Part shown: one piece after another, positions 43,295 to 52,499 of the stretch | How the letters are laid out: the number at the start of each line of letters is the position of its first letter | Position numbering within the stretch: the first letter of the stretch is position 1 | Source: Mucilaginibacter sp. SMC90 | Lineage (GTDB): Bacteria > Bacteroidota > Bacteroidia > Sphingobacteriales > Sphingobacteriaceae | DNA: 64,000 bases | NCBI RefSeq assembly: GCF_022811725.1 | Contig: NZ_CP094527.1 | Location: 3,038,001 to 3,102,000, forward strand | Direction of reading: 5' to 3' | Program-made: the position numbers and the translations under genes | Notes under the pieces: generated by a model | Database searches by the model: none | Told to the model about the DNA's origin: nothing | What the model saw: the letters and a program-made list of their open reading frames with translations, nothing else

Positions 43295-43408
43295 CTGCGG
43301 AGTCCACAGATCTGCAGAATTGCATAACCTTATGCAACTTGAACTTCATTTTTACATTAATATCAGAAATTAATTGCCCTTTCCGGGCATGCAGGTTATC
43401 GGGATTTA

Positions 43409-43416
43409 TATATTTG
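43409..43416 (+). promoter_or_regulatory. -7 box just before rpe start
   Basis: TATATTTG matches TAnnTTTG. It ends 3 bases before the rpe ATG, so a transcript from it would have almost no leader. Confidence 0.45.
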
Positions 43417-43419
43417 CAT

Positions 43420-44070
43420 ATGAATCACCTCATAGCACCATCTATCTTAGCGGCCGATTTTGCCAACCTGCAACGCGATATCGAAATGATCAATAACAGC
43501 GAAGCCGACTGGATCCACGTTGATATTATGGATGGTATGTTTGTTCCAAATATCTCTTTTGGCTTCCCGGTTGTAAGTGCTGTAAAAAAACACGCCACCA
43601 AGCCGCTCGACGTTCACCTAATGATTGTTGACCCCGATCGTTACCTGAAAGCGTTTAAAGATGCCGGAGCCGATAGTATTACCGTGCATCAGGAAGCATG
43701 CCCGCATTTACACCGTACTGTGCAGGTAATTAAACAATTAGGTTGTAAAGCTGCTGTTGCTATAAACCCGGCAACGCCTGTTTTTTTATTGGAGGATATT
43801 ATTGCCGAACTGGATATGGTTTTGATCATGTCGGTTAATCCCGGCTTCGGCGGACAGCATTTTATTGACAACACTTATAAAAAGATCAAAGAACTCAGAA
43901 CACTAAGTGCCGAGAAAAATCCCGGCCTGTTAATTGAGATTGATGGTGGGGTGGATGCTAACAATGTAGCAAAACTTATAGAAGCCGGTGCAAATGTGTT
44001 TGTTGCCGGTACTTCGGTATTCTCGTCGGCCAACCAGGTGGCCGCAATTTCAAAACTCAAACATCCCTAA
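43420..44070 (+). CDS. rpe: Ribulose-phosphate 3-epimerase
   Basis: TIM-barrel pentose-phosphate enzyme. IAPSILAADFANL, the metal-binding HVDIMDG and HLMIVDP, NPGFGGQ and DGGVDANN are all present. The frame is open upstream to 43231 but runs through a repeat; ATG 43420 gives the family-length 216 aa (MNHLIAPSILAADF). Stands alone, upstream of serC by ~200 bases. Confidence 0.95.
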   Translation: MNHLIAPSILAADFANLQRDIEMINNSEADWIHVDIMDGMFVPNISFGFPVVSAVKKHATKPLDVHLMIVDPDRYLKAFKDAGADSITVHQEACPHLHRTVQVIKQLGCKAAVAINPATPVFLLEDIIAELDMVLIMSVNPGFGGQHFIDNTYKKIKELRTLSAEKNPGLLIEIDGGVDANNVAKLIEAGANVFVAGTSVFSSANQVAAISKLKHP

Positions 44071-44273
44071 AAGTTATTATTATCGCAATAATCACTACCA
44101 ACCCTGTAGGGTTAGTTTAATTATTTGCAATCAAAGGCCCGTTTGTTGATTAATTGTATATTTTTTCAAAAAATGTAAATAATGTCTATATATTTTGTCA
44201 AATTAATTAACTTCGGCCCAACAAAATACAAACTTCCTAATAGTGTATTTAGAACCTACAATTCGTTAATTAT

Positions 44274-45341
44274 ATGAAACATAATTTTGGTGCCGGACCC
44301 GGCATTCTACCACACGAAGTTTTAAAGCAAGCTTCAGAAGCAGTTATTGATTTTAATGGTACTGGACTCTCTTTGCTTGAAATTTCGCACCGATCAAAAG
44401 AGTTTGAAGCCGTTTTAGACGAAGCTGTAAGCCTGGTAAAAGAATTATTCAATGTTCCGGAAGGTTATTCGGTATTGTTTCTGCAAGGCGGTGCCAGCAC
44501 CCAGTTTGCTTTAGCCCCTTACAACCTGTTACCTGAAGGTGGTAAAGCAGCGTATGTTGAAACCGGCGTTTGGGCCAACAAGGCTTTAAAAGAAGCTAAA
44601 TACTTTGGCGAAGTACAAGTTGTAGCTACTTCAAAAGAAGCTAACTTTACGTACATCCCTAAGGATTTTGAAATCCCGGCTGATGCTGCTTATATCCACA
44701 TTACTTCTAACAATACCATTTACGGTACGCAGTTACAGGAGTTCTTTAAATCGCCAATTCCGGTGGTTTGTGATATGTCGTCAGATATTTTCAGCCGCGT
44801 TGTTAACGTTGCCGATTTCGGTTTGATCTACGCCGGTGCTCAGAAAAACATGGGCCCTGCCGGTGTTACTTTGGTTATTGTTAAGGACGATCTGCTGGGT
44901 AAAACCGGTCGTAAAATCCCTGCAATGTTCAACTACCAAACTCAAATTGAAGGTGGTTCAATGTACAACACCCCACCGGTGTTTGCTATCTACGTATCTA
45001 TGCTTACCCTTAAATGGTTAAAAGCAAAAGGCGGCGTACCGGCAATTGAGCAGGAAAATATTACTAAAGCACGTGTACTTTATGAAGAAATTGACCGCAA
45101 CCCATTGTTCAAAGCAGTGGCTGCCGTTGAAGACCGCTCAAAAATGAACGTTTGCTTCGTAATGGAAAACGCGGAGTTGGAGAAACCATTCCTGAAACTT
45201 GCCGAAGAACGCGGTATAGTTGGTATTAAAGGCCACAGGAGTGTAGGCGGTTTCCGCGCTTCAATTTACAATGCATTGCCAATAAGCAGCATCTATGCGC
45301 TGATTGACGTAATGCAGGAATTTGCTGAAAAGAATAAATAA
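44274..45341 (+). CDS. serC: Phosphoserine aminotransferase
   Basis: Second step of serine synthesis: glutamate + 3-phosphohydroxypyruvate to phosphoserine. Family start [18 protein letters not shown] lysine K191 in [30 protein letters not shown] and the C-terminal [17 protein letters not shown]. Length 355. serA follows, forming a serine pair separated by a small fold-back. Confidence 0.96.
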   Translation: MKHNFGAGPGILPHEVLKQASEAVIDFNGTGLSLLEISHRSKEFEAVLDEAVSLVKELFNVPEGYSVLFLQGGASTQFALAPYNLLPEGGKAAYVETGVWANKALKEAKYFGEVQVVATSKEANFTYIPKDFEIPADAAYIHITSNNTIYGTQLQEFFKSPIPVVCDMSSDIFSRVVNVADFGLIYAGAQKNMGPAGVTLVIVKDDLLGKTGRKIPAMFNYQTQIEGGSMYNTPPVFAIYVSMLTLKWLKAKGGVPAIEQENITKARVLYEEIDRNPLFKAVAAVEDRSKMNVCFVMENAELEKPFLKLAEERGIVGIKGHRSVGGFRASIYNALPISSIYALIDVMQEFAEKNK

Positions 45342-45345
45342 TTTA

Positions 45346-45412
45346 TATCATTAAGTCATCGAGTCATTATGTCATTTTTATGGCAATGACTCAATGACCT
45401 GATGACCCAATG
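45346..45412. repeat. Fold-back between serC and serA (GAGTCAT / ATGACTC words)
   Basis: AAGTCATCGAGTCATTATGTCAT is mirrored by ATGACTCAATGACCTGATGAC. A possible terminator/attenuator between serC and serA, or simply a gene-end repeat of the kind found elsewhere in this window. Confidence 0.5.
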
Positions 45413-45424
45413 ACGTATAAAGAG

Positions 45425-46378
45425 ATGATCAAAATATTAGCTAACGACGGTATCGACCCGATAGGAAAAAAAATGCTGGAAGATGCCGGCTTTTTTGTTG
45501 ATACCAACAATATCCCACAGGACGAGCTTCCTGAAAAATTGAAAAACTATGATGCTATTACCGTACGTAGTGCTACTAAAGTACGTAAAGCATTGATCGA
45601 CGCTACGCCTAACCTGAAACTGATCGGTCGCGGTGGTGTAGGTGTTGATAATATTGATGTTGATTACGCCAAAGAAAAAGGCATTGGTGTATATAACACC
45701 CCGGCGTCTTCTTCTTTATCAGTTGCCGAACTGGTATTTGCCAGCTTATTCGGTTCTGTACGCTTTTTACCAGATAGCAACCGCAAAATGCCTGTTGATG
45801 GTGGTACTAAATTTAACGACCTGAAAAAAGCTTACGCTAAAGGTGTTGAGCTTCGTGGTAAAACTTTAGGTATTGTAGGTTTTGGCCGTATCGGCAGGGA
45901 AGTAGCTAAAATAGCTATCGGTGTTGGTATGGATGTTTTAGCTTATGACCTTTTTGATTTCAATCCCGAGCTGGATCTTGTTTTAGGCGGCGGTACCAAA
46001 GTTAAAGTATCTGTTAAAAAATCTACGCTTGATGAGATTATCACCACTGCCGATTTCATTACATTGCATACTCCATTTATCGACAAAGCTCTTTTTGGTG
46101 CCGAAGAATTGGCTAAAACTAAAAAAGGTGTTGGTCTGGTAAATATCTCACGTGGTGGTTTGATCGACGAGCTTGCTTTGGTTGATGCATTAAATAGCGG
46201 CCAGGTTTCATTTGCAGCGCTTGACGTGTTCGACAATGAACCAACCCCTCGTGCAGAGATCTTAACCCATCCAAAAATCTCCCTGACCCCGCACATTGGC
46301 GCTGCCACTAACGAGGCCCAGGAAAGGATTGGCGTTGAGCTTGCAAGCTTGATCATTGAGCATTTTAAAAAAGCATAA
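45425..46378 (+). CDS. serA: D-3-phosphoglycerate dehydrogenase (short form)
   Basis: First committed step of serine synthesis. GVGVDNIDVDYAKEKGIGVYN, NAD-binding GIVGFGRIGREVAKIA and the catalytic SRGGLIDE...NEP...HIGAAT segments are intact. The ATG at 45425 (MIKILANDGID) is the family-like start; an in-frame start at 45410 adds five residues. 317 aa; the C-terminal ACT regulatory domain of longer SerA proteins is absent, so feedback by serine through ACT is not expected. Confidence 0.95.
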   Translation: MIKILANDGIDPIGKKMLEDAGFFVDTNNIPQDELPEKLKNYDAITVRSATKVRKALIDATPNLKLIGRGGVGVDNIDVDYAKEKGIGVYNTPASSSLSVAELVFASLFGSVRFLPDSNRKMPVDGGTKFNDLKKAYAKGVELRGKTLGIVGFGRIGREVAKIAIGVGMDVLAYDLFDFNPELDLVLGGGTKVKVSVKKSTLDEIITTADFITLHTPFIDKALFGAEELAKTKKGVGLVNISRGGLIDELALVDALNSGQVSFAALDVFDNEPTPRAEILTHPKISLTPHIGAATNEAQERIGVELASLIIEHFKKA

Positions 46379-46421
46379 CGCTAATTCACTCTAATTAGAG
46401 CGAATTACACGAATGCAATCT

Positions 46422-46468
46422 ATAAAGCAAACGGCACGAATTGATAAAATTTGTGCCGTTTGCTTTAT
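46422..46468 (+). terminator. Intrinsic terminator after serA
   Basis: Sixteen perfectly paired bases ATAAAGCAAACGGCAC / GTGCCGTTTGCTTTAT with a 15-base spacer that itself is partly paired (GAATT / AAATTT), 44 bases after the serA stop. No long T run, but a strong stem. Confidence 0.75.
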
Positions 46469-46486
46469 GAAAAAATATGTTACCAC

Positions 46487-46523
46487 ACTGCCGCGGGTTT
46501 AGCGTAGCGTAACCCGCGGCAGT
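46487..46523. repeat. Compact copy of the CCGCGGGTTTAGC repeat
   Basis: Perfect 13-bp stem ACTGCCGCGGGTT / AACCCGCGGCAGT with loop TAGCGTAGCGT. It matches the arms of the 26027-26147 element and lies between the serA terminator and the convergent hydrolase stop. Confidence 0.85.
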
Positions 46524-46530
46524 ATAGCTT

Positions 46531-47931
46531 TTAGATGATATAAGAAACACCCTTCTCCGGCATCGTAACTCCATAGCCTTCTTTTTCGAGGTCATTGGCT
46601 AATAGCTGCATGCTTTCACCCTCGCCGTGTACAAGGAATACGTGCTTTAATTTATCAGGCCCAATAGCCTTAATATTCCCCATCAGGTCGTTATGATCAC
46701 CGTGGGCGCTTAGTACGTCGGTTTGTTTAATGGTAGCGTAAACGGCCAGCTCGCGGTCTTTAATGTGAACGATAGAATCTCCCCGCAATAAACGGTGCCC
46801 CAAAGTTCCTTTAGCGCAATAGCCAATGAAAAGGATCGTAGCGTAGTAATTTTGAATGTTGTAAAAAAGGTGGTCCTGAATACGGCCTCCTTCAAGCATT
46901 CCTGCCGATGATATAATGATGCAAGGTTCCCAGTAATTGGAGATCTGCCTGCTATCCTTCAGCGTTTCCACGTAGGTGAGGTTGTCAAACTCAAACTCGT
47001 CGCCGCGTTTCTGGTAAAATTCCTGGGCTTCCTGGTTTACATGGTTATGGTATTTTCTGAACACCTCCGTAGCCTGGGTAGCCATGGGGCTATCGACAAA
47101 AACCTTAACAGGCGGCAATAAACCGGTGCTGAAGATCTTGTTTAAAGTGTAAACCAATGATTGTGTACGCCCGATGCTGAACGCAGGGATGATCAAACGG
47201 CCCTGTTCTTTAATGCAGGCTTTTTCAATGACTTCTATCAGGGTTTGCTCTACGGTTTTGTCCTTGCTGTGATAGCGACCGCCGTATGTGGCTTCCGAAA
47301 CCAGGAAATCAACAGGGGGCAGGGGCTGAGGATCATTTAAAACCGGGTAATTTTTCCTGCCGATATCACCGGTAAAGGCTATGGATTTTTCTTCGCCTTT
47401 ATCATTTATTTTAAATACAGCTGCCGCCGCGCCTAACAAGTGACCGACCGGCACAAAAGTAAGCTCTATATCGCCCGTAATGCGAAACGGTTTGTTAAAA
47501 CCAATGGTAACAAAGCGTTCTACCGTATCCATTACGTGTTTTTGCATGTACAGCGGCTGGGCGTGAGTATTGAATTTGCCCCGGCCCCGTTTATGGTGAC
47601 CACCTTTGCTTGCGGCTTTACGCATAAAAATGTTTACAGAATCGAGCAGCAGTAATTCGGTCAGATCGGCCGTAGGAGGGGTGCACAAGATCTGTCCTTC
47701 AAATCCCAGGCGGATCAATGTAGGCAGGTTACCGGAATGGTCGATATGGGCGTGGGTAAGCACTACAACATCAATATCTTCCGGGCGAAAAGGAAAGTTT
47801 TCGTTAGATATTATACTGCGGTCTTTTTCATAATCCAGCCCGCAATCCACTAAAATTTTATATTGTCCAACCTCAAGCAAATGCATGCTCCCGGTTACCT
47901 GCCGGGCTGCCCCGTGTATAGTTAGTTTCAT
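46531..47931 (-). CDS. Beta-CASP metallo-beta-lactamase-fold hydrolase
   Basis: Zinc hydrolase with H60-A-H62-I-D64-H65 in LTHAHIDHSGNLP, then VGHLLGAAAAVF, SEATYGGRYH, PAFSIGRTQSLVY (beta-CASP motif region) and SAGMLEGGRIQDHL, ending VHGEGESMQLLA. This is the YSH1/CPSF73-like COG of bacterial RNA-processing nucleases; activity on RNA is expected but not shown. 466 aa, complete. Distinct from RNase J in lacking its C-terminal domain. Confidence 0.9.
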   Translation of the reverse strand: MKLTIHGAARQVTGSMHLLEVGQYKILVDCGLDYEKDRSIISNENFPFRPEDIDVVVLTHAHIDHSGNLPTLIRLGFEGQILCTPPTADLTELLLLDSVNIFMRKAASKGGHHKRGRGKFNTHAQPLYMQKHVMDTVERFVTIGFNKPFRITGDIELTFVPVGHLLGAAAAVFKINDKGEEKSIAFTGDIGRKNYPVLNDPQPLPPVDFLVSEATYGGRYHSKDKTVEQTLIEVIEKACIKEQGRLIIPAFSIGRTQSLVYTLNKIFSTGLLPPVKVFVDSPMATQATEVFRKYHNHVNQEAQEFYQKRGDEFEFDNLTYVETLKDSRQISNYWEPCIIISSAGMLEGGRIQDHLFYNIQNYYATILFIGYCAKGTLGHRLLRGDSIVHIKDRELAVYATIKQTDVLSAHGDHNDLMGNIKAIGPDKLKHVFLVHGEGESMQLLANDLEKEGYGVTMPEKGVSYII

Positions 47932-48013
47932 TTTTTATACATGACACCTGTGCTAAAGCCGGTATCGATAGTTATATTACGTTATAAGTAATCTTTAATT
48001 TGTGAATATAACG

Positions 48014-48043
48014 GTTTACACTCGCTTTATTGCGAGTGTAAAC
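48014..48043 (-). terminator. Hairpin after ABC transporter gene
   Basis: Perfect 12-bp stem GTTTACACTCGC / GCGAGTGTAAAC with loop TTTATT, 55 bases beyond the ABC transporter stop. Symmetric, without a clear T run. Confidence 0.6.
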
Positions 48044-48097
48044 GTATTAATGCTTTATAAGTTTAGTTATAAACCAATAAGTTTTAAGGAGTATTTG

Positions 48098-49930
48098 CTA
48101 AGCCTGGCTGCTTTCAAACTGAAGCTGGCTCAGGTAGCGATAAAGGCCCTGTTCGTTGTTGATGAGCTCAAGATGGCTGCCGCTTTCAACAATATTACCT
48201 TTTTCAATCACCACAATCTTATCTGCTTCGCGAATAGTTGACAGGCGGTGTGCGATGATTATAGAGGTACGGTCTTTCATCAGTTCTTCCAATGCTTCCT
48301 GTACCAGGCGTTCCGACTCCGAATCTAATGAAGATGTGGCTTCATCAAGGATGAGGATAGCAGGGTTTTTAAGCAGGGCCCTCGCAATAGCGATCCGCTG
48401 ACGTTGCCCGCCCGATAATTTAACGCCACGTTCACCCACAACGGTTTCATAACCTTCGGGGAAGGATGTTATGAACTGATGCGCGTTGGCGCGTTTAGCG
48501 GCCTGTATAATATCTTCGGAAGAAGCGTTAAGCCTGCCATAAGCGATGTTCTCCATTATCGTACCGCCAAACAGCAATACATCCTGCGGAACGATGGCTA
48601 CCTGGTTGCGGATATCTGTAAGTGAGTAACTATCTGCTGGTTTGCCATCAAATAAAATACTGCCGCTTTGCGGATGATAGAACTGCAATATCAACGAAGC
48701 CATGGTCGATTTGCCGGAACCGCTTGGTCCAACAATAGCAACCCGCTGCCCGGCATCGGCATTAAACGAGATGCCTTTTAATACGGTTATTTCCTGGCGT
48801 GACGGGTAAGCGAACACTACATCGTTAAAAGCAAGATCACCCTTGATTAGTTGTTTAACTTCGTTGTCGTTTTCAACCATCGAAATGTCCTCGCCTTGTT
48901 CGGCAAGGATTTCCAGTACACGCTCACTTGCGCCTACGGCTTTCTGCAAATTGGCGTAAAGGTCAGGGAAACTACCCATAGCGGCACCTACAAATATCGA
49001 ATACATGATAAAAGTGGTAAGGTCGCCAACATATATTTCATGGTTAGCTACCAATACGGAGCCATACCAGATAACGCCTACAAATGTTCCGAATAAGCAA
49101 AATACAATGAACGAAGCAAAGGTGCCTCTGAATTTCGCGCCGCGAACAGCAATGTTCACCACCTTACGCAAGATTTTGTCATAGCGGTTAGCTTCATAAG
49201 CCTCGTTAACAAACGCTTTTACGTTGGCAATGCCTTGCAGCGTTTCCTCAACTATGGTATTTGACTCGGCCAATTTATCCTGTGCCTCGCGTGATAGCTT
49301 GCGGATGAATCGCCCAAAAAATACAGCAAATGCAACAAGAAAAGGCAATATAGCCAACAGGGCAAGCGTAAGTTTTATAGATACGATAGCCAGCAGGGTA
49401 GTACTGCCCACCATGATCACCAACTGGCGGATCATTTCGGCAAAAGTGGTGGTCAATGTATCCTGGATCTGTGAAAGATCGGCAGAAATGCGGCTGTTGA
49501 GCTCACCAACACGGCGGTTGGCAAAAAAGTTCATGGGCAGGGTGATCAGCTTAAAATAAGTATCGCGCCTGATATCAGCCAGTGATTTTTCGGCTACCTG
49601 TACAAACCAAACTACCCTGAAAAACGAAACAAAGGCCTGTGCAAATAGTATAATGAAACCCATTATAGCTATGGCATTTAAGCCATGCGGCAGGTATTTG
49701 TATTTATAAATACCCTGCGCTGCATCAATCAACGCACCCAATATAGCGGGGAATGCAAGCCCAACAAGGCTCGATAAAAACAGGAAAACTAATCCGGCTA
49801 TGAATTTAACCCTGTAGGGTTTAAGGTAAGTTAGCAGTTTGGCTACGTTACGCAGGCTGCTTCGGTTTATTTTTGCTTTAGGTAATTCTGCTTCGGCCTT
49901 GCTGCCACTGTTCAGTCGTCCTCTTGCCAT
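48098..49930 (-). CDS. MsbA-like ABC exporter (half transporter)
   Basis: Fused membrane and ATPase domains. Six membrane helices in about 40-330, then Walker A GPSGSGKSTM (401-410), signature LSGGQRQRIA (505-514), Walker B ILILDEATSSLD and the H-loop IIAHRLSTIRE. 610 aa. Lipid flippase (MsbA) or multidrug exporter are the usual roles; the first ~25 residues are basic and hydrophilic (RGRLNSGSKAEAEL). Alone in its unit, possibly co-transcribed with the small membrane protein gene downstream in location (upstream in transcription), 30 bases away. Confidence 0.93.
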   Translation of the reverse strand: MARGRLNSGSKAEAELPKAKINRSSLRNVAKLLTYLKPYRVKFIAGLVFLFLSSLVGLAFPAILGALIDAAQGIYKYKYLPHGLNAIAIMGFIILFAQAFVSFFRVVWFVQVAEKSLADIRRDTYFKLITLPMNFFANRRVGELNSRISADLSQIQDTLTTTFAEMIRQLVIMVGSTTLLAIVSIKLTLALLAILPFLVAFAVFFGRFIRKLSREAQDKLAESNTIVEETLQGIANVKAFVNEAYEANRYDKILRKVVNIAVRGAKFRGTFASFIVFCLFGTFVGVIWYGSVLVANHEIYVGDLTTFIMYSIFVGAAMGSFPDLYANLQKAVGASERVLEILAEQGEDISMVENDNEVKQLIKGDLAFNDVVFAYPSRQEITVLKGISFNADAGQRVAIVGPSGSGKSTMASLILQFYHPQSGSILFDGKPADSYSLTDIRNQVAIVPQDVLLFGGTIMENIAYGRLNASSEDIIQAAKRANAHQFITSFPEGYETVVGERGVKLSGGQRQRIAIARALLKNPAILILDEATSSLDSESERLVQEALEELMKDRTSIIIAHRLSTIREADKIVVIEKGNIVESGSHLELINNEQGLYRYLSQLQFESSQA

Positions 49931-49959
49931 GTATGGGTTTGAATGTTAAAGTCGCGAAT

Positions 49960-50484
49960 TTACGCTTTAACCCGGTTGTTTTTACGCAACAGAAATAAAA
50001 TTGACGCAGCCATGAAAAGTATAACTACTATAAATATGGTTTGCCTGGTGCTAAAATGCTGTTCTGAATTGTTTAACTGCTGTTTAAGGTGTGCATTTTG
50101 CTGCCTTAACCGGTTAATCACTTCCATGTAACCGGCGGCAGTAGTTTCGGCTTCTTTGCTGTGGTTTTGGATTTGCCTTTGTTGAAAATCACGGTATTGG
50201 AGCAGGATCTTGAGCTCTTTAAAAATAGCATCGTCTGTTTTCGCAATATCCATCAGGATTCCGGCCGACCGGCGGATATCGTCTTTGGTTTGAAAACCGA
50301 AAATACCTGTATGCTGGCCCAAACTTGTTTCATATTGCCCAAATTTTTGCTTGCGGGCAGCAAGCATATTGTTAATTTTCTGACGCTGCAACTGATAGGC
50401 AACCGAGTCTGAATTAACAGCACTTTGGGCAAAAGCTGATATCGTTATCGAACAAAATAAAACAAACAGAATAATTTTTTTCAT
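49960..50484 (-). CDS. Small exported coiled-coil membrane protein, unknown
   Basis: Signal peptide MKKIILFVLFCSITISAFAQ, a helical region rich in Q/N/K with coiled-coil character (about 25-145, including INRLRQQNAHLKQQLNNSEQ) and one C-terminal membrane helix (TIFIVVILFMAASILFLL) with a basic tail RKNNRVKA. 174 aa. No family recognised. Between the SAM hydroxide adenosyltransferase (14 bases upstream) and the ABC exporter (30 bases downstream), so likely in one transcript. Confidence 0.75.
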   Translation of the reverse strand: MKKIILFVLFCSITISAFAQSAVNSDSVAYQLQRQKINNMLAARKQKFGQYETSLGQHTGIFGFQTKDDIRRSAGILMDIAKTDDAIFKELKILLQYRDFQQRQIQNHSKEAETTAAGYMEVINRLRQQNAHLKQQLNNSEQHFSTRQTIFIVVILFMAASILFLLRKNNRVKA

Positions 50485-50497
50485 CTATAAAAGCAAC

Positions 50498-51274
50498 TTA
50501 TTGAAATTCAATGATCACCTTGTCATTCAGGTTCAGCCCCAGCAGGCCGCTTGCATTGCCCTTGTTTATGGCTATTTCCAAATGGTCGCTGATGCCGAAT
50601 AAACAAAGTTTTTCGCCAACGGGCACTTCATTATAATGCCAGCTTAAATGGTTGATGGTTTCGTTGCGTTTAAAATTGAGCACAAAACGCCTGCCTTGCT
50701 GTACATTGTTAAAAAACTCCTTGGTAATATTGGTGATCACATTCTGAAACGAATCGATATAGATCACCACACCTTTGATCAGGTTTTTTTCAATAACGGG
50801 CTGCAAATTCATTTTGTTTTCGATCTCGCTTACCGGCAGGCCTATCTCATCCAATTTACCGCCCTTAGCCAGATGACAAGCCGTTTTTACAAAAATATCA
50901 GCCAGCGGAAAGTGCAGGAATTTAAGGTCCTGCATGATGTTGATCTCAACGATATCTTCAGGTGCCTGGTCAAACATCAACGAAAAAATGCCGTTGTCTG
51001 CACCTACAAAGTAGTGTTTTTTGTAGCGCACTGCCAGGTATTTGGTATGATCGTTATAAACAGTATCAATACCAATAAGGTGTACGGTATCTTCCGGAAA
51101 ATAGTGATAGCTGTTTTTAAGTATAAATGCAGCCTGCTGCACGTTAAAGGCCGCTACGCTGTTGGTAATATCAACAATATTTACTGTGGGCAACAATTTG
51201 TAGATACTGCCTTTTAACGCAGCCTGGTAAATATCTTTATCGCCTAAATCAGTAGTTAATGTTATAATTGCCAT
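50498..51274 (-). CDS. S-adenosyl-L-methionine hydroxide adenosyltransferase (SAM_HAT)
   Basis: Family that splits SAM to adenosine and methionine using water. N-terminus IITLTTDLGDKDIYQAALKG with D9 and the D14-x-Y16 adenosine-binding part, then VVDITNSVAAFNVQQAAFIL, VGADNGIFSLMF and the C-terminal beta domain (DSFQNVITNITKEFF, GISDHLEIAINKGNA). 258 aa. Most organisms that carry it lack an obvious reason for SAM hydrolysis. Diverges from phoH across ~100 bases. Confidence 0.92.
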   Translation of the reverse strand: MAIITLTTDLGDKDIYQAALKGSIYKLLPTVNIVDITNSVAAFNVQQAAFILKNSYHYFPEDTVHLIGIDTVYNDHTKYLAVRYKKHYFVGADNGIFSLMFDQAPEDIVEINIMQDLKFLHFPLADIFVKTACHLAKGGKLDEIGLPVSEIENKMNLQPVIEKNLIKGVVIYIDSFQNVITNITKEFFNNVQQGRRFVLNFKRNETINHLSWHYNEVPVGEKLCLFGISDHLEIAINKGNASGLLGLNLNDKVIIEFQ

Positions 51275-51376
51275 TAATTTTATAAATATTTATTGCTAAT
51301 CTTGTAGTAGCATTTGAAGCTACAAATATTCAATTTTTAATTCATAAAAATCTGTAACTAAAAAATCAAATTAGTA

Positions 51377-52342
51377 TTGAACGAGCTTAAGCTATCAATT
51401 GAAAACGTAAACCCTGCAGTATTGTGGGGTCCGAATAATGATCATTTTGAGATCATTAAGAAACAATACCCCAAGCTTAAAATAGTTGCCCGCGGCAGTG
51501 AAGTAAAAGTTTTGGGCGATGATAATGAATTGAATATTTTCCAGGAAAAATTTACCCACCTGATAAATCATGTTGAAAAATTTGAAAATCTCAACATAAC
51601 TGATCTTGAGCGGATCCTGGGATCGAAAGCCAGCAGCAACGCAGCAAATGCAGAGCCGGCGGCGGCCGATAAATTTGCAAGCGGCGAGGTGATTGTATTT
51701 GGGCCTAACGGTGTAATGGTTAAGGCACGTACTACCAATCAGCGCCGTATGGTTGATAGTATTAACAAAAGCGATATTTTATTTGCTATTGGGCCTGCAG
51801 GCACCGGTAAAACATATACGGCTGTCGCTTTAGCTGTTAGGGCGCTAAAAAACAAGGAGATTAAACGTATTATACTAACCCGGCCGGCTGTTGAAGCAGG
51901 GGAGAACCTTGGTTTTTTACCAGGCGACCTTAAAGAAAAGATCGACCCGTACCTGAGGCCTTTGTATGATGCGCTTGACGATATGATCCCGGCCGAAAAG
52001 CTGAAGGTTTATCTCGAAAACCGCACCATTGAGATTGCACCACTGGCCTTTATGCGTGGCCGTACCCTTGATAACTGTTTTGTTATTTTGGATGAGGCGC
52101 AGAATGCTACCGATATGCAGTTGAAAATGTTCCTGACCCGTATGGGGCCATCGGCAAAATTTATAGTTACCGGCGACGTAACACAGATAGATTTGCCAAA
52201 AAAACAGCAATCCGGTTTGCATACAGCATTGAGGATCCTGACCGATATTAAAGGAATCGAAATAGTGTACCTAAGCGGCGAAGACGTAGTAAGGCACAAA
52301 TTAGTACGTAAGATCTTAGAAGCTTACGGGGATATACAATAA
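51377..52342 (+). CDS. PhoH-family ATPase
   Basis: P-loop NTPase with Walker A GPAGTGKT (139-146), LTRPAVEAGENLGFLPGDL, Walker B VILDEAQNAT and VTGDVTQIDLP. It starts with TTG (MNELKLSIENV). 321 aa. PhoH2-like proteins are linked to RNA helicase/ribosome-associated tasks; YbeZ partners the RNase YbeY. No ybeY is adjacent. Followed by a 158-base fold-back gap and purC. Confidence 0.93.
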   Translation: MNELKLSIENVNPAVLWGPNNDHFEIIKKQYPKLKIVARGSEVKVLGDDNELNIFQEKFTHLINHVEKFENLNITDLERILGSKASSNAANAEPAAADKFASGEVIVFGPNGVMVKARTTNQRRMVDSINKSDILFAIGPAGTGKTYTAVALAVRALKNKEIKRIILTRPAVEAGENLGFLPGDLKEKIDPYLRPLYDALDDMIPAEKLKVYLENRTIEIAPLAFMRGRTLDNCFVILDEAQNATDMQLKMFLTRMGPSAKFIVTGDVTQIDLPKKQQSGLHTALRILTDIKGIEIVYLSGEDVVRHKLVRKILEAYGDIQ

Positions 52343-52495
52343 TCAGTTGATCAGAGGTTGGTGGTTAGAGATTAGTTGCAAAGCTGAATCCCAACCAGCA
52401 ACCTTTGATCTTCAATATAAAGTGATTTGAGATTATTGAATGGGAATAAAAATGCAAATTCCTAACCTCTAATCTCCAATCTCCAATCACTAAAA
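52343..52495. repeat. Fold-back gene-end repeat before purC
   Basis: GGTTAGAGATTAG at 52360 onward is mirrored by CTAACCTCTAATCTCCAATC near 52466; AACCAGCAACCTTTGATC pairs with TTGATCAGAGGTTGG. The words are the same as in the 3650-3680 stretch (CTAACCTCCAATCTC). Confidence 0.55.
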
Positions 52496-52499
52496 AAGA

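Noticed and set aside
43205..43320. Possible tRNA because of GTTCAAG-like words
   Set aside because: No cloverleaf: the words pair as an outer fold-back, no anticodon arm or acceptor CCA context.
43231..43419. N-terminal extension of rpe
   Set aside because: The in-frame stretch runs through a fold-back repeat and a promoter box and does not resemble the family; the ATG at 43420 fits the usual start.
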